Of a stretch of 64,000 bases of DNA, positions 12,000 through 24,466 are shown piece after piece. The DNA comes from Lycorma delicatula (lineage: Eukaryota; Arthropoda; Insecta; Hemiptera; Fulgoridae), in NCBI RefSeq assembly GCF_047948215.1, contig NC_134456.1, positions 15,470,230 through 15,534,229 on the forward strand. The letters run 5' to 3'. Every line of letters begins with the position of its first letter. Within the stretch, counting starts at the first letter, position 1. The translations under genes were made by a program, and so were the position numbers. The notes under the pieces are model-generated. The model saw nothing but the letters and a program-made list of their open reading frames with translations. It did not search any database and was not told the origin of the DNA.

Positions 12000-14060
12000 T
12001 TGCCTAAGATAATTGGGTATTAGCCTCTAATTTAGCCACAGTCCACAAAGATGTGGTGGACACATCTTGGCAGTCGCAGCGAACACAAGATGGGTGCACT
12101 GGTTTGATTCAAGAGGTGCCCATATAAGTAATTTTAGTGTGCCCTATTCATAAACAGCAAATAATAACCTGTTGACAATCATTCCTGCATAAGGAGCTTC
12201 CTCCTGCAATAAGGAGTGACACAGTGTTCTAAACTGGATAGTTTACTGTTGATGGTAGCATTCCATTCACTTTGCTACTTACTCATCATGAACCCTCTTC
12301 AGGAAACAGATAAAACAAAAATTAAACAAATTGTTCAAAACAATGAGATTGGTGGCATTATTTTATTCAAAACAGGTCTCTTTTGCTGCACGATCAATGC
12401 ATTCGTTGCCTGAAATTCCAATATGACTAGGGATCCATCAGAAGCGTACAGTTGTGTTATAGTTGTTATCATTTCAGAGATAACAGACAACATGGTATTT
12501 AGAACACATGTCACTAATCGCCTGCAAGGCACTAATGAAATATGTAGCAGACAAGTATGTGCCTGAATGTTGGGCTAAATATATTTAAGGCTATGTTAAT
12601 TGCATACAGCTATGCAATGAAAACACTGGCGATGCCGGGAAGGCATCGCCAGTGTGTTCTATTGGCAACCACAAAAGCACAACAAACAGAATTATTGTGT
12701 GTAGAGCCATCTATATGAACTATAGCATCAGGATTCACGTTATTTACAATAGTAAAAAATCTTTCTTGTTCTTACAAGAAAGAATTATCTTTAATTGGAT
12801 TTGTATTACTTTTTTTGATATTGACTGAAACTAAAGCAATAATCCATGAGGGAAGGCCATCAAGTGGGGGTACGCTAAGTAACAGGAGGTAACTGTATAT
12901 CTACAGATAAGAAAAGCAGATGAGCTGTAACAGCTAGTGAAGCAGTAGATCTTGGTTGTTCCTCATATCAATTAACTAGCTGGTTGAAAAATATTGCATC
13001 AAAGGTAGGATGATTTGGTTGCACTTTATGCAATCTACATAGTAGCATATTTGGTTTTGTCTATTCCGAATAGATAGCTAACCACTGTCCACTAGACTTA
13101 CCATGGGGCTTGAGCGAAACACACCTGCTGCCAAGACAGATAAATGAATGGAATCATTGGGCATTTTTAGAGTGCTAGCCTATGTGGACGAATCGGCCAC
13201 ACAGCCATAGTCTAAGTGGGAATGGACCAGAGCTCGGTAGAAGTGCAACATGCATACTCAATCAGCTCCCCAAAGCGTATTAGATAGAACTCTCAGCATG
13301 TCTAGCATTTTTAATCATTTTATTACCTTCAACTTCTTTAAATGTGTTATCTACGTTAGTTGTTGGTCAAACCACAATACTGAAAAATTAACCCACATGC
13401 TTGCTTCAACTGGTTCACCATGTAAAAACAGTTAAAAGTCAACATGTTCCTTTTAAGCATTCTGTTTTCTAGTGTAAAGTGTTTGGATACTGTCATTCCA
13501 ACTTGAACTCAAAAGGACCAAAAACTGAGGAAATCCTGACAAATACAAGATTCCCTTATATATCCTATTGATCATTGATCAGTTTATTTAGGATTCCTCT
13601 CCTCCAAGCATGTCATACACCTTTTGCATATAAAAAAATACAGCAACAAGGCATTGACAATGTAGGAAGGTATTTTGAATGACAGATTCAAGAGAAACTA
13701 CATCATTGATAGACGATCTACGTTGGCGGAAACTCCATTGTTCAGTGGGATAATTAGAATGTTCTTCTCAAGGTACCAAACTAGACGACGATTTAACATT
13801 CGTTCCATTACCTTGCACATGGTATTGGTCAAGGAGATAGGACGGTAACGAGGAGCTTGATTTATTTTTATCAGGTTTCAAAAAAGGAATCACCAATGCT
13901 TCTGACCAAGAATCTGGAAAAACTGATAATAAAATATTCTATTATAGATATACAAAAGATGTCATAATACTGAATCAGAAAGGTGTGATAACATGTTTAG
14001 CCTGATATTATCATTTTGGGGAAGTGTCATTGGAAGTATTCAAAGCATACCTTTATTCAT
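12000..14060 (-). pseudogene. Jockey-like ORF2 relic: RT and RNase H-like
   Basis: From 14060 downward: FPDSWSEALVIPFLKPDKNK, RYRPISLTNTMCKVMERMLN, RRLVWYLEKN, then a motif A region near 13590 with YDMAWRRGILNKL in which the catalytic context is degraded. Later come ALVHSHLDYGC (near 13215) and the conserved PTFDAIFF-type block (near 12985). An RNase H-like domain follows: a DGS-type start near 12715, THWRCLPGIASVF near 12650 with one extra residue, and EMITTITQLYASDGSL near 12450. The last recognisable block has RCDCQDVSTTSLW near 12040-12090, a Cys-rich tail typical of the clade. At least a dozen disruptions are visible. Confidence 0.8.
12623..12655. repeat. 14-bp perfect inverted repeat
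   Basis: ACACTGGCGATGCC (12623-12636) and its exact reverse complement (12642-12655) surround a 5-base loop. It lies in the RNase H-like coding part of the Jockey relic, over codons for HWRCLPGIAS, and is unusually GC-rich for this window. Confidence 0.9.
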
Positions 14061-14485
14061 CAAAAGAAAAAGGTATGTTTAATTTATTTTGCGAGTCTCC
14101 AATTACAAACAGGGTATTTCATACCTGCAACTTATACCACCTAAACTCAGGACAGTATGACAACTGAATCTGACCTAAGCAAGTTTCCAAATGCGTTCAA
14201 ACATCAATTGACACGGTGACGAGGAAGCCGTTGCTTTTTAGTCCAATCGACTGCACTGACTGTCCTGTTCCACACACGGCTCAAACTTTGCTCCAAACAT
14301 ACGATGATGAAGTTGTTCAAGAAATGCTATCAACATAAGTGCTTTGCTTCATCATGCACTTCATCGGTCTCCACATTCTCGAGGAGGTCTTGAGATGATG
14401 ATAGGGATGTGAAAGCCTGAGAGCCCAGAGACACTGTACCAGGCTAAGATTTTTCTGTAGATCCCTTTATTCAGATCTTAATAGT

Positions 14486-15560
14486 TTACTGTGTTGTTAG
14501 TGCAGCAGGAATTTTATTTGATGGTGTACTGACTGGAATGGTTTTTTGTAAACAACTGTTAGTCTTTCTACTAAATCTATCCATCTTTTTGACAGTTCTC
14601 AACGCTGCAATATAAGAAATGAGGAACTCACCTTGTGTGACAAAGCCTGGAACAATGATCAGTTCTTTGCACAATGTGCATTCGTTCTGTTTTTCCATAT
14701 TGTTAGAAACAGCTTGAGCAGAAACAAAACTAACACAGGGCAGTACAAAATTCCTCATGTTGAGTTATTTTCTGTATTCCCTATGAGCCACAGGAAAGGA
14801 CACTTTCTGCTAAGTACATAACTTAGTATAGTCGCCTTTTCTTCCTTATAAAAGAGGCATTCTTGAAGCCTTGCCTAATGTGGACCTTTACAATTAATAA
14901 ACTTTTCTACCTCAGTGCAAACAATTTTGTTGTAACCAAATCTCTGATAATGAAAGCAGCGTCTTGGGTTTGGTTTATATGGTTGCACATGAACAGAAAA
15001 GTAGTAAATTTTTATTCGCTCATGGACAGTTGGAGTAGAAAAGGTTAGAATAAGTGATGTTGGTACATCAACACCATTCCCCTTCCTTATTATCCTCTGC
15101 ACAGAAGTGACTGACTGCTGTGATAGCTCTTCTGATACCAGCAAAATCACAGTAAAAGATCATTTATTCCCTTGTTGGAATTTAGTGTACTGTGGGGCTC
15201 TACTACCTGTCCTTCCATTCCTTACATTCCTAAGGGCTAGGAGCTTCTGACTCTTGTTTATCATGAATTACCTCAATCATCAGAGCGCCAGTCCTAAGCT
15301 TTTTAATAGATTAAGGAAAGGTGCAAGCCATTCCACTACATTTTTTTATTAGGAATAGAGAAATCTTAGAGAAGGATTTACCTTCTTTATTATATTTGAC
15401 TCTAAGAAACCATACACTAGAAAATTTAGCACTACCTCTTTCATTTCTGTTTCATGTCTCCTGACACATCTTCGGCTGACAATGTTGGTTGAAGTTTTTT
15501 CAAACTCCCCAGTTCATTGTTTTTTTCAAATGGACCAACAACACCAAAAAATTATTATTT
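14486..15560 (-). pseudogene. Jockey-like ORF1 (gag-like) relic
   Basis: In broken minus-strand frames, the stretch near 14875-15150 reads SVQRIIRKGNGVDVPTSLIL, then LTFSTPTVHERIKIYYF, then PNPRRCFHYQRFGYNKIVC. The last block is the gag-type zinc-knuckle region of Jockey ORF1, with one expected Cys changed to Tyr (CFHY for CxxC) and a following CKGPH. Upstream fragments (near 15210-15470) such as SIKKLRTGALMIEV fit the conserved ORF1 core. The frame from 14758 down to 14486 probably holds the C-terminal tail. ORF1 proteins bind the element RNA; this copy is not functional. Confidence 0.75.
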
Positions 15561-15899
15561 GGGACTGAAATTTTGTTCCCAAGAGTACCGGTGATTTAAC
15601 AGACCACTCCAGCAGAGTGTCTCTTTCTGGAGCTAGGACTGCATATAACTGGGTTCACCCTGATGCCCAAAGGACATTACTAGAGACCCACTACGAAGCT
15701 GCAGAGACTGGGGCTGTGGGAATGCCAACCCCCAAAATCTTAAAGAGCAAGATTCCCCATCAGGATCACCTGGGTTAACTAGTTTCATACTATCCTTTCT
15801 TCCTTCTTTTCTACAACAATTTTTTAACTACTACATATTTATTTATTACACCTTAATTATCTGTTCAATATTTCATTATCCGTTTTATAAATTCAATTT

Positions 15900-16520
15900 T
15901 TGTCTGTCTCATTTGTTTACCTTCTACACTTCCTTCACCAAACTAAACCTGTATGTCTTTTTTTTAATAGACAGCCTGCAAACCTAGTTTGTCTTTTTCA
16001 ACGGATTCTATTAAAAATTTTTTCTCCTATTTATCTTAAATTTTCCATTTCAAATTTTATCAAGCCATCTAATTTTCAACATCTTCCTTTAACAATATAA
16101 CTTCAAAGATATCCATTCTTTTCCCTCCTGTCTTTCCTATGGTCCATGTTTCACTATCATAAAACACATAAATATATTCGAAATATTCTGAAATCTATAT
16201 TTGATATTAGCAGAATTATTTAAATATACTAATTCATAATTTAATCCATCCGTTGTTCTTTATTAGCCAAATAACAAAATTCCTCCAGTTTGGTATATTG
16301 TGTTCTCCCATATTAATAATTAAATCATTATTTTCCTTGCTGTCATGTTTCATTACCATTGCTTTAGTCTTATTTATTTTTAACTAAATTTCTCTTTAGC
16401 AATAAATCAATGCCATTCAGATTCTTTCAAGCTCATCTTTGGTTCTGACATAAGAACAAATGACATCTGCATAAACAGTAAGTGTAAAGTAATATTTAGT
16501 CAATATTGCTTCCCTCTAGT
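15900..16520 (-). pseudogene. RTE-like LINE fragment, RT C-terminal half
   Basis: Minus-strand frames from 16520 down give YADVICSYVRTKDELERI, a decayed YADD box with the second Asp changed to Val, then KINKTKAMVMKHDS, MGEHNIPNWRNFV and SETWTIGKTGGKRMDIFEV, then a block like LKIRWLDK. These follow the order of the RT C-terminal half in the better preserved RTE-like copies here. Frames are broken repeatedly. The Jockey-like element begins immediately to the left, so one may have inserted beside or into the other. Confidence 0.7.
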
Positions 16521-16529
16521 CAAACAGAC

Positions 16530-18282
16530 TACAGCACTTCAATTTTGAATATGAACACATATTTAGAATGTCATAAAAGGTGTTGGTTTTCTTTGGGGGC
16601 AGGAAATGCGGGTATAGATAAAATCCAGCACACAATGCATTTTTAAATTGACTTAGAATTTTGCAACGTATTTTCTAACCTTTATGATGGTCTCATGTTT
16701 TTTATCCTCATTACTTATTAGGTCAGAATCAATCAACCAATTTTATTAAAAAAAAATAAAATCCTAAAATTTAACAGAAAATATTAAAGTTTTTAATTTT
16801 AACCATATTATCTTTAAAAAAAATCAGAAATATAGCAAATTAAAAGAAAACTACAGTTTTTATTGGTATTTTTCTAAAACCCTTTTTTTACCAAACATTC
16901 GTTCATATCAAATTAAAAAACATATTAACTTTTTTTACACTGTGATTTTACAAACTTCTCTACTATAAACTTACACAATTACAGCGATGAAATTTATGGG
17001 ATAAATACATATCTATGGCATCATAATTCAAACTATTAAATATTACTAGTTATTTTTTAATACCATTACATCAGAATGACTTTTTTTCAATAACTATAAA
17101 ATATCATTTATTTATGGGAAATCTCAATACCCTCTGAATGGCCATGTCAAGTGTTTTTTATGATAAAGCAGTCCCGAAATGACATTTTTAAAGCAGATTT
17201 ATTAAAATGGTGCAGTAATTTTTTACAAGTGTTGCATAATTTATTTAAATACATTATTAACCCGTTTTTTTTCTTCTGAATATCTAATAAAGAAACCAAC
17301 TATAAATGTATAATATGAAATGTAAGTACTCAACATAAGTCATTTTATAAACATCCAGCAAAATCATCATGTTAATTAATTATTTTGTTTATAAGCAGTT
17401 ATTTTAAAAGTGTTTTCATGATCATGGTATTTTATTCAGAATTGGCTTACTGTAGCAAATTTTTATCACATAATATGGGAATATGAACTTACTTAAATAG
17501 AAAAATACTATAAACTAAATTATAAGAAATTTTAAGAGACTTCTTTTCAAGTGAATTATCAAAGTAGGTTTTTCAGAAGGGGATAACAGAAAAGGATGTA
17601 TTACCAAAAACACTGTTTATCTTCACTGAGATGAAGATAAACATTGTATCTCAAGTCAATTTTTATTGTATGACAATAAAATAAAGAGCAAATTAATAGA
17701 AGTTTAAAGCTTTAAAAACTCAGATTATTTATTTTATAGAACTGCTTATTTTCAGTTACTTGTAGAAAATGAAAATTTCTCTTTCGTAAAACTAGTGATA
17801 CATTCAACCCTGCTGTTAATTGATTGATTACTGAATGAGTTTCATTCTTTATATTTTATTAAAAAGGTTGAAGTTACTTTTAAAGAACTGCACTGGCTTA
17901 AACTTACTTCTACTTTTATTTATTAATTTTTATTTTATTTATTAGAGGCAATGTTATTCATATTACTACAACTGCTGTAATCAAAGCCACTTTATTATTA
18001 TTACCTAGCATCTGAACAAAAGAATAACAGTTCACGTTAAAAAAGTTAATATTAAGAAATTACAATTACAACTAAATACAATTTATTTATTACATAAAGA
18101 CTTTTATGTTGCAACAAGACCGGTATAACAGACTTGAGTAATGGAATCCTACCAATTAATAAGTAGTAGAGAATATAATGGGAGGAATTCAAAAAGAAGC
18201 TAAAATGAGCCTTTTTAGTAAAGGTAAAAGGTTTGTTTAACAATCGCCCTTTGTAATACTGTCCACGATACACCTAAACAGA
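16530..18282. other. No recognised gene
   Basis: Very AT-rich DNA. An 11-bp inverted repeat (GTTTATCTTCA and its complement) lies near 17615-17642. No protein, RNA gene or transposon end was recognised. Confidence 0.6.
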
Positions 18283-18910
18283 TGTTGTTCAATGAGAAGT
18301 TACCGGACCCAGGTTTGGAATTTCATGGGAAAGTGTGAGGGTAGACAACACCCTCACACTTCAAGTTGGGTCTGGTCCTGCAGGTAAAGATAGTAGTATA
18401 AATACTCCGGGAAAGATCAGATGACAATCAGTCTAAGCGAAATCAGTTCTGCGAGAATATTCTGTGAGGAGAGTGAAGGAATGAATTTCTAGTGTGAATT
18501 AAGTTCGACATGATTAAGGTGATGTTACAAGTACTTCCAGTGTGGAAGGTACATGAAAACATGAAATGGTTCACTGAGTTACTGTTAGTAAGTGAAAGAG
18601 ATAATGTAATAAATTTCTTTAACAGCAAAGATATTTGCAGTAAAAGAACTTTATACTTGTCTTATTTATTGTACTATAGTTAAAAGTGTTAATGGTCATG
18701 CTAATGTTTTTGACTGAATTATATTTATCTACCTGTAAATAAATCTTGACAATTACTTAAAATTCTGTTTTGTAATCACCGTTTATTATTATTGTTTGCT
18801 GTTGCCATTATTGTTATAATTGATTTGTCTTCTATTTATGTTCTTTAACTAATAAATGGTAATTGTATAAATATTTTAAATTATTTGTCCCTCAATATCC
18901 TGATCGAGCC
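18283..18910 (+). mobile_element. Candidate solo LTR
   Basis: The block starts TGTTCAATGAGAAGTTACC, carries a TATAAATA box at about 18396-18403 followed by a plausible start region, and further down AATAAA near 18739. That is the layout of an insect LTR. It has no coding content. A perfect hairpin (AGTGTGAGGGT, 18332-18342, pairing with 18350-18360) sits upstream of the TATA box. No second copy, CA terminus or target-site duplication was confirmed, so the right limit is uncertain. Confidence 0.4.
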
Positions 18911-18949
18911 ACGAAAAATTTTAATACCTAGGTACTGAGATCCTACATG

Positions 18950-20900
18950 ATTCACATCCATACAGAAGTACAACACTCTCTTGCTATGTAAAGTAAGATG
19001 GAGTTTACGTTTCTTCCTCTTAAATGTTTCCTTACCGTGCTGTTATTGTTTTTATATTTTTTCCATGTTTGCAATCTTATGTTAACATAGTACCTATATT
19101 GTTTTATTTGTTCAATTCTTTTTTTTAGTGCAGACATTCGCTGGCTTATTTTCTCCTACCTCGTTACTTTAGTTTTCCTAATACCCATTTTATGTCAAGT
19201 TCTGCTAATTTTGAAATCATCTGTTGAATGTCCAGTGCTTTACCTAAAAATCATGTCAAATGCTTTACCTAAAGAATCAAGAGTCATGTGTGAACCACAA
19301 AAAATGTATTCTCCTACTTGCAACACTGCTTCTATCTAGATAATTTTTACCATATCTTCAACAATTGTTGGTAGGCAGTAACCTTGCCTTACTCCTCCTC
19401 TAGGTCAAACCACTTGGTTTGAGCATCCTATATGTTCATAGCTGTTTTCTAATTCACGTACAATTCCTCAGTCTAATCTTATCCTACCTTCTCGATTTAC
19501 TCTTTGGCTTCTTGGAGAATTCTCATAAGTTTATGTTCCATTCAACACGGTCAAATGATGAATCTGTGTTATACAGAATATACTTATTCCTTTACCTCTC
19601 ACCAAACTAATAATTCATTCTAGGCTAATTGCATTCCTTCTTTACTAAATCCAAATTGTTTTCAGTAACAATTTCCTATACTTTTTACTCAAACATGTTC
19701 AGAATTCACAGAAGAATCTTTTTTGAATCTGAAGTTAAACTAATTGTGCTGGAATCTTAAACAACTGTCCAGGCTAAAGGTATCCAAAAGTAATGGCCTA
19801 TATTTAGAAAACCAGTCATCATAAATTTTAATCGTAGGCTCAATCGACAGAAAATACCTCCAAGATTTGTTCTACATACTATCAAGGTCATCAGAATATA
19901 CATGCATAGGCAAGCCGACTCACAATGCAATTGTAGTCAGTCGAGATGTGGACCCCACAACAGAAGGTTCAGTGTGTAAGTAGAGTTTCAATCAGTTTCA
20001 CCTGTTCAACAGCATGTACAAACTGAATGGAAATCAATCTTCCTACATCCAAGTCTATTCAACAGTGGGATATGATTTTAAGAAACTGGTAGTTGGTCTC
20101 ACAGACTGGAAATCATCCAAAAGTTTCAGTTAGTGACAAAACTGTGGTTTGCATGTGCAATGCATTCACTATCACTTCTGGGAAGTCAATTAGGTGGACT
20201 ATTTATAAACTGCAAATTCCTTGTTCCAATGCTCATAAGCGGCTCCATTTGTGAACGTACAAGTTACAAATCCTTCATCACATTAAAAACAAATGATTGT
20301 CACCTATTATATTACTTTGTTGCAGAGGTAATGCACCATGGCGAGAACAATCCTAATTATCTTGATATGTTGTTGTTTAATTATGAGCCAATTTTAGTAT
20401 CCAGATATCACTCCTTTGGACTTTTTTACTTGGGGATTTAATAAAAGTTGTGTGTGCCAAAGAAAATCAGAGATTTGGATAATTTAAAAGAGGACTATTG
20501 AAGCTCTTTTAGGACCACAGATGCTCCTAAACACACCTGGTAAAAGTTAGATTATCATCTAGATGAATGCTGAGCTACTAAAGGTGCACACATTGAACTT
20601 GACTAACCTACATTAAAACTTGGTGAGTGCATTGTTTATTAAAAAAAAATAAATTATATTAACTGGTTTTCTTAATATAAGCTATTACTTTTGGATACCT
20701 TTAGCCCAGACACCCTGTACTTTACCGCAATATGTTTTTTTGGAGAATGGAATCATGGTTGTTTTAATGAAACCAATTGTTATTTTTTCCAGATTCCGTT
20801 TAGTTATTTTCTTTGCCTTTTTAACTTTGTTCAATTTATTTCTATTTCTTCTGCTGTCAGAGGAATATGATCACAAAAGTAACTGCAAACACTGACAAAG
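18950..20900 (-). pseudogene. RTE-like LINE relic interrupted by a DNA transposon
   Basis: Right of the inserted element (20900-20718, minus strand) a frame reads TTMIPFSKKTYCGKV. Left of it, from 19759 down, the frame continues with STISLTSDSKKILL, matching the family block RTISLTSHASKIL. Further down come SSFDRVEWNINL (motif A region) and a GVRQGYCLPT block where functional copies have GVRQGxxLSP. The part near 18960-19140 is a poorly preserved C-terminal region. Stops and frameshifts are frequent. Confidence 0.68.
19760..20717 (+). mobile_element. IS630/Tc1-type transposon, internally deleted
   Basis: Inverted ends of about 50 bases (near 19770-19812 and 20665-20717) share GGCTAAAGGTATCCAAAAGT and AGAAAACCAGT, and TA follows the right end. 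Between them a decayed plus-strand transposase reads TQQKVQCVSRVSISF, SKSIQQWDMILRNW and VSVSDKTVV (the N-terminal DNA-binding part), then a jump to PDITPLDFF-TWG and EIWII-KRT blocks near 20395-20500 (third-Asp region and C-terminus), and RLDECW/GAH-like remnants. The catalytic middle is missing. It sits in the RTE-like relic, so it is younger than that LINE. Confidence 0.78.
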
Positions 20901-21212
20901 ATGTCAGTTAAGGAATATAGCTTCAAATTAAGATATAATAAACTTATAGCATTATTTTGCACTCATCTTATTATGTATTTGGTAGAAGTCTCTCTACAAT
21001 CCCTTTATGATGTTCTTTACTTCCTCTCTCCCATTGCTTGGATTTTTTTTAACTTATGGGAGTTATTTTCTTTTGTTTCTCAAATTTAAATAACTGTTAG
21101 TTAATGTGCACAGTAACAATTTTTATTTTGGGGGAAAGCAATAATCTTTACTGGTTGTTTCCTCATTAAAATACACTATTTATAAAAAAAAAAGAATTAT
21201 ATATATTTCAAA

Positions 21213-21236
21213 CATATATATATATATATATATATT
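21213..21236. repeat. (TA)n microsatellite
   Basis: Uninterrupted TA run of about 12 units next to the IS630-type fragment. Confidence 0.95.
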
Positions 21237-21277
21237 CCATAATAAAAATGTGTTACATTTATAAGACAAATTACATA

Positions 21278-21760
21278 CTACTCAAAAATATTTAAAATTT
21301 CACTTACCAAGTTATAAGTGTTCTGTATGCCCTCCATTTGTCGCATGGATGATACATACGGCATATTGTCTTGATATGACATCAAGACAATAGCTGAATT
21401 CTTGTACATGCGTTGCAGACAGTTTTCTGTTACAGAAGTTACTGCAGCTGTGATCCTGGTTTTCAGCTCATCCAAATCAGAAGGTAATTACAGAACACAA
21501 ACACTTTTTTTCACACATCCCCACAAAAAAAGTACAGGATGTAATGTCTGGGTACCTTGGAGGCTAAAAATGTAATGCCAAATCTTGGGCTTTTATACAC
21601 ACTATTCAACATCAAGGGAATGTTTTGTTTCATTTAGAAGCTGACAGGGAAGGTCCCCATCTTGCTGAAAAATGATTTCATCAGTGTCTTCATTTAGTTG
21701 TGGAAAAAAATCAGTCCTACCGCATTTCAAGATAGGAATACTTTGTTACTGTGTTTCCTT
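21278..21760 (-). pseudogene. IS630/Tc1-type transposase, C-terminal fragment
   Basis: From 21760 down the minus strand gives DEIIFQQDGDLPCQLLNET (second-Asp block QQDG), a third-Asp region now without a clear PDLTPLD motif but with FLWGCVKK, and then an open frame starting DLDELKTRITAAVTSVTENC and ending near 21278. This is the usual C-terminal order of the IS630-like insect transposases that also occur at 19760 and 59922. The N-terminal half is missing. Its upstream edge coincides with the left end of the family B element at 21763, which may have inserted here; the missing part was not recognised beyond 25507. Confidence 0.72.
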
Positions 21761-22762
21761 AACACATTCACTGCTGAATTTTTTCTTTACTTATCTGCTG
21801 CACTGATTTAAAAAAAAAATAAATTATATTAGTATATAAACTAGTTTTTTTTTTAGTCCAAGATTATCAGAACCTTGATAACATGCAATGACCTCACTGT
21901 GCGTCATCAGCAAGCAGCATGCAAATGACACCTGCAGTTGTGTAACCCACCCATTACATTGCTTCTTGGCAAATATTTTTCTATTTGTTCTTGGATATTA
22001 TTCAATGGTTTAATATTCTAACAGAGCAATATTGCATAGGTTAGTCTTTTTAGGTTATAATTTACTGAAATTATGGAATAATTTCTAAAATAAAAAAATT
22101 CTACATATTTACATTGAAATTCTTTCTTTTCTAAATAATAGTTTTTTGATTTGCAATAAAGATTATAAAAATAGTAAAAAAAAAACATAAATTTTAATTA
22201 ATTTTCATCTTTTAGAATGTAGCTTACAAGCCTACAAAATTAAAATTTGGGTTGTGGAATGTTTTTTAAATTTTGATAGTTCATTCCTATGTATTTTTTA
22301 GTGCTGAATCCGAAAATAACCTTCACTTTTTTCCATAATGTCAGGATTTTTCACAAATATCAAAATTTACAAAAAATGTGATACTATAAAATAGACATAA
22401 AACTTCTTTTTTATAGTAAATTAATATAATATATTCACTTTTTTGGCTTATACTATGCATTCTTACAGCTAAACAGTTGAATGGTCTGAAGAACAGGGTG
22501 TGGGGGGATTTGGGTTAAAGGTGATAAGGTGGCGGGAGAGCTTGGCCGACAGGCTGTGACAAAATTTAACATGTTTATAGGCAGCTCACCACTCATGGGC
22601 TGTGCAGCTACTATCAGCGAGTGCTGTTTCAACCATCAGCGTGCGTAAATCGAGTTTTTTTCAGTCTGTGATCAAACGCACTTTTGTTGGTGGAAATATA
22701 TTTTCAGGCCATAAAGCAAACTTTCCATTTTCAAAATTGCTTCAAGAGGATGCAAAAATTCT

Positions 22763-24355
22763 GCACATTTTTTTTGTTACATTTGTGGTGAGTTAATGGT
22801 GGAAAGGCAAAAAAACAATTTTTGTTAGACAAGTGTAGCTCACGTATTTCAGAGTGAAAATAGGAGATCTAGACAAAACTTGGGCATCCCCACTATGTTT
22901 GCTACACATGGTGGAAGTCCTTAGACGGAGGTCAAAGAGTGAGCAGGAAGAGTTCAGATTTGGAGTACCAATAGTGGTGCGACAGAAATGGAATCACACC
23001 AATGATTGTTACATTTGTTCCATTAGTGTTCACGGTTTCAATTTGAAAAATAAAAAAAGAATCATCTATCCAAATATGCCATCTGCTTTACACTAGATTC
23101 CTCATAGTCCAGACGTACCAGTACCAATTTCACCAGAAAATTTATCTGAAATAGACAGTTCCACAAGTGATTTAAATGAAGATTACATCAAGGAGTATGA
23201 ACCCAGAGATAGCTGTACACCAGAGCTTTAGTCACATTTTGAAATAAACAATTTGGTTCGACATTTAAATCTGACCAAAGAAAATTCAGAATTGCTTGGT
23301 TCGAGATTTAAAGAGAACTTTCTAGCAGCTGGCACCTCATTCTCCTGCTTCAGGTACGGAGAAAAGGGTATTCTTCCATATTTTTCCAAAGAAGGAGAAT
23401 TAGTCTTTTGCACTGATGTACGTAGACTTTTGACTCGATTTAACATTCCATACGAAAGGACTGATTGGAGACTGTTCACAGATTCGTCCAAAAGAAGCCT
23501 CAAAGTTGTTCTTCACAGTGGGAATACATATCCATCAATAGCTGTCGGACATTCTGTCCTTTTAAAAGATGGTTATGATAATTTGGAATTCGTTCTCGAT
23601 TAAGTACAAAAATCATACGTGGATATGTGTGGCAATCTCAAAATAATATCTACACTCATAGGACAGCAAGGATACATAGTTTCCTTGTTTTTTGTATGAA
23701 TGGTATAGCAGAGAGAGATAAAATCATTGGATAAGGAAAGATTGGTCAAAAGAGCTTCATTAGAACCTGGAACCAAACATATGCTCTAAAAAGCTCTCAT
23801 ATACCTGAATAAAGTTTTCCTTCCACCTCTGCATATTAAATTAGGCTAGATGAAGCAATTTGTCAAAGCCTTACCAAAAGGTGGTAAATGTTTTAAATAC
23901 ATCTGTGACAAATTTTCAGTCTTATTAACTGCCAAACTAAAAGAGGGTCCTGACATTAGAAAACTTCTCAAGGATTTTAATTTTGAGAAACAAATGGAAG
24001 TTGCAGAAAAAGAAGCCTGGGAAGTCTTTAAAGATGTAGTAACCAAGTTTCTGGACAATAAGAAGATTCAAATTTCAAATCAATTGTTCACATTACGCTG
24101 CAGAAGTACAAAATTTAAGGCTGTTCCATGCGCTTTAAGGTTCATTTCCTAAATTCACATGTGAACTATTTTCCTGAAAATCTTGATGCCGTTATCAAAG
24201 AGATGAGCGAGAGATTTCATCAGGACATGAAAGAAATGGAAAGGAGGTATCAAGGAAAATGGGCTACTATTATGATGGCAGACTACTGCTGGACGTTACA
24301 CCAAGATGAACTCTATCAGCATAGAAGCATAGAAGTAAAAGCGCGAACCAGATGA
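22763..24355 (+). pseudogene. Family B transposase-like protein, broken
   Basis: A protein family I recognise as repeated in arthropod genomes but cannot name. Order: a Cys pair block FFCYICGELMVER (22763), KIGDLDKTWASPLCLLH (22856), a second Cys block TNDCYICSISVHGF with IIYPNMPSAL (22998-23090), an acidic linker, LVRHLNLTKENSELLGSRFK (23253), TDWRLFTDSSKRSLKVVL (23460), GLMKQFVKAL-like LDEAICQ then KGGKCFKYICDKF (23850), LLKDFNFEKQMEVAEKEAW (23965), MRFKVHFLNSHVNYFPENLD (24128) and QGKWATIMMADYCW near the end. At least four frameshifts or stops split it. The D in DSSK and the late SH/ERFHQD blocks could be part of an RNase H-like fold; that is inference. A second, 5' copy lies at 57797. Confidence 0.75.
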
Positions 24356-24466
24356 TAAGCCGTCCAAAGAAACATTGACCTGCCAATTATGGGTGGGTGG
24401 TTTCCAAAGGCATGACGTACTTCATAGAAATTAATTAAAAAATGCACTACAATAGAAATTAGGCTT

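Larger units (their letters stand above)
11950..15780 (-). mobile_element. Near full-length Jockey-like LINE, dead
   Basis: Read from about 15780 down, this minus-strand element has an ORF1 gag with a zinc-knuckle region, then an ORF2 with reverse transcriptase and an RNase H-like region, and a 3' end near 11950. The order and motifs are those of Jockey-clade LINEs. Both ORFs have many stops and frameshifts. I recognised no clear endonuclease between ORF1 and the RT; the 14060-14480 stretch is too decayed. The 3' tail and target-site duplication were not resolved, so end points are approximate. Confidence 0.82.

Noticed and set aside
15600..15770. GC-richer block possibly resembling a tRNA or SINE head
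   Set aside because: No cloverleaf or A/B box pair found; position fits the 5' leader of the Jockey-like LINE.
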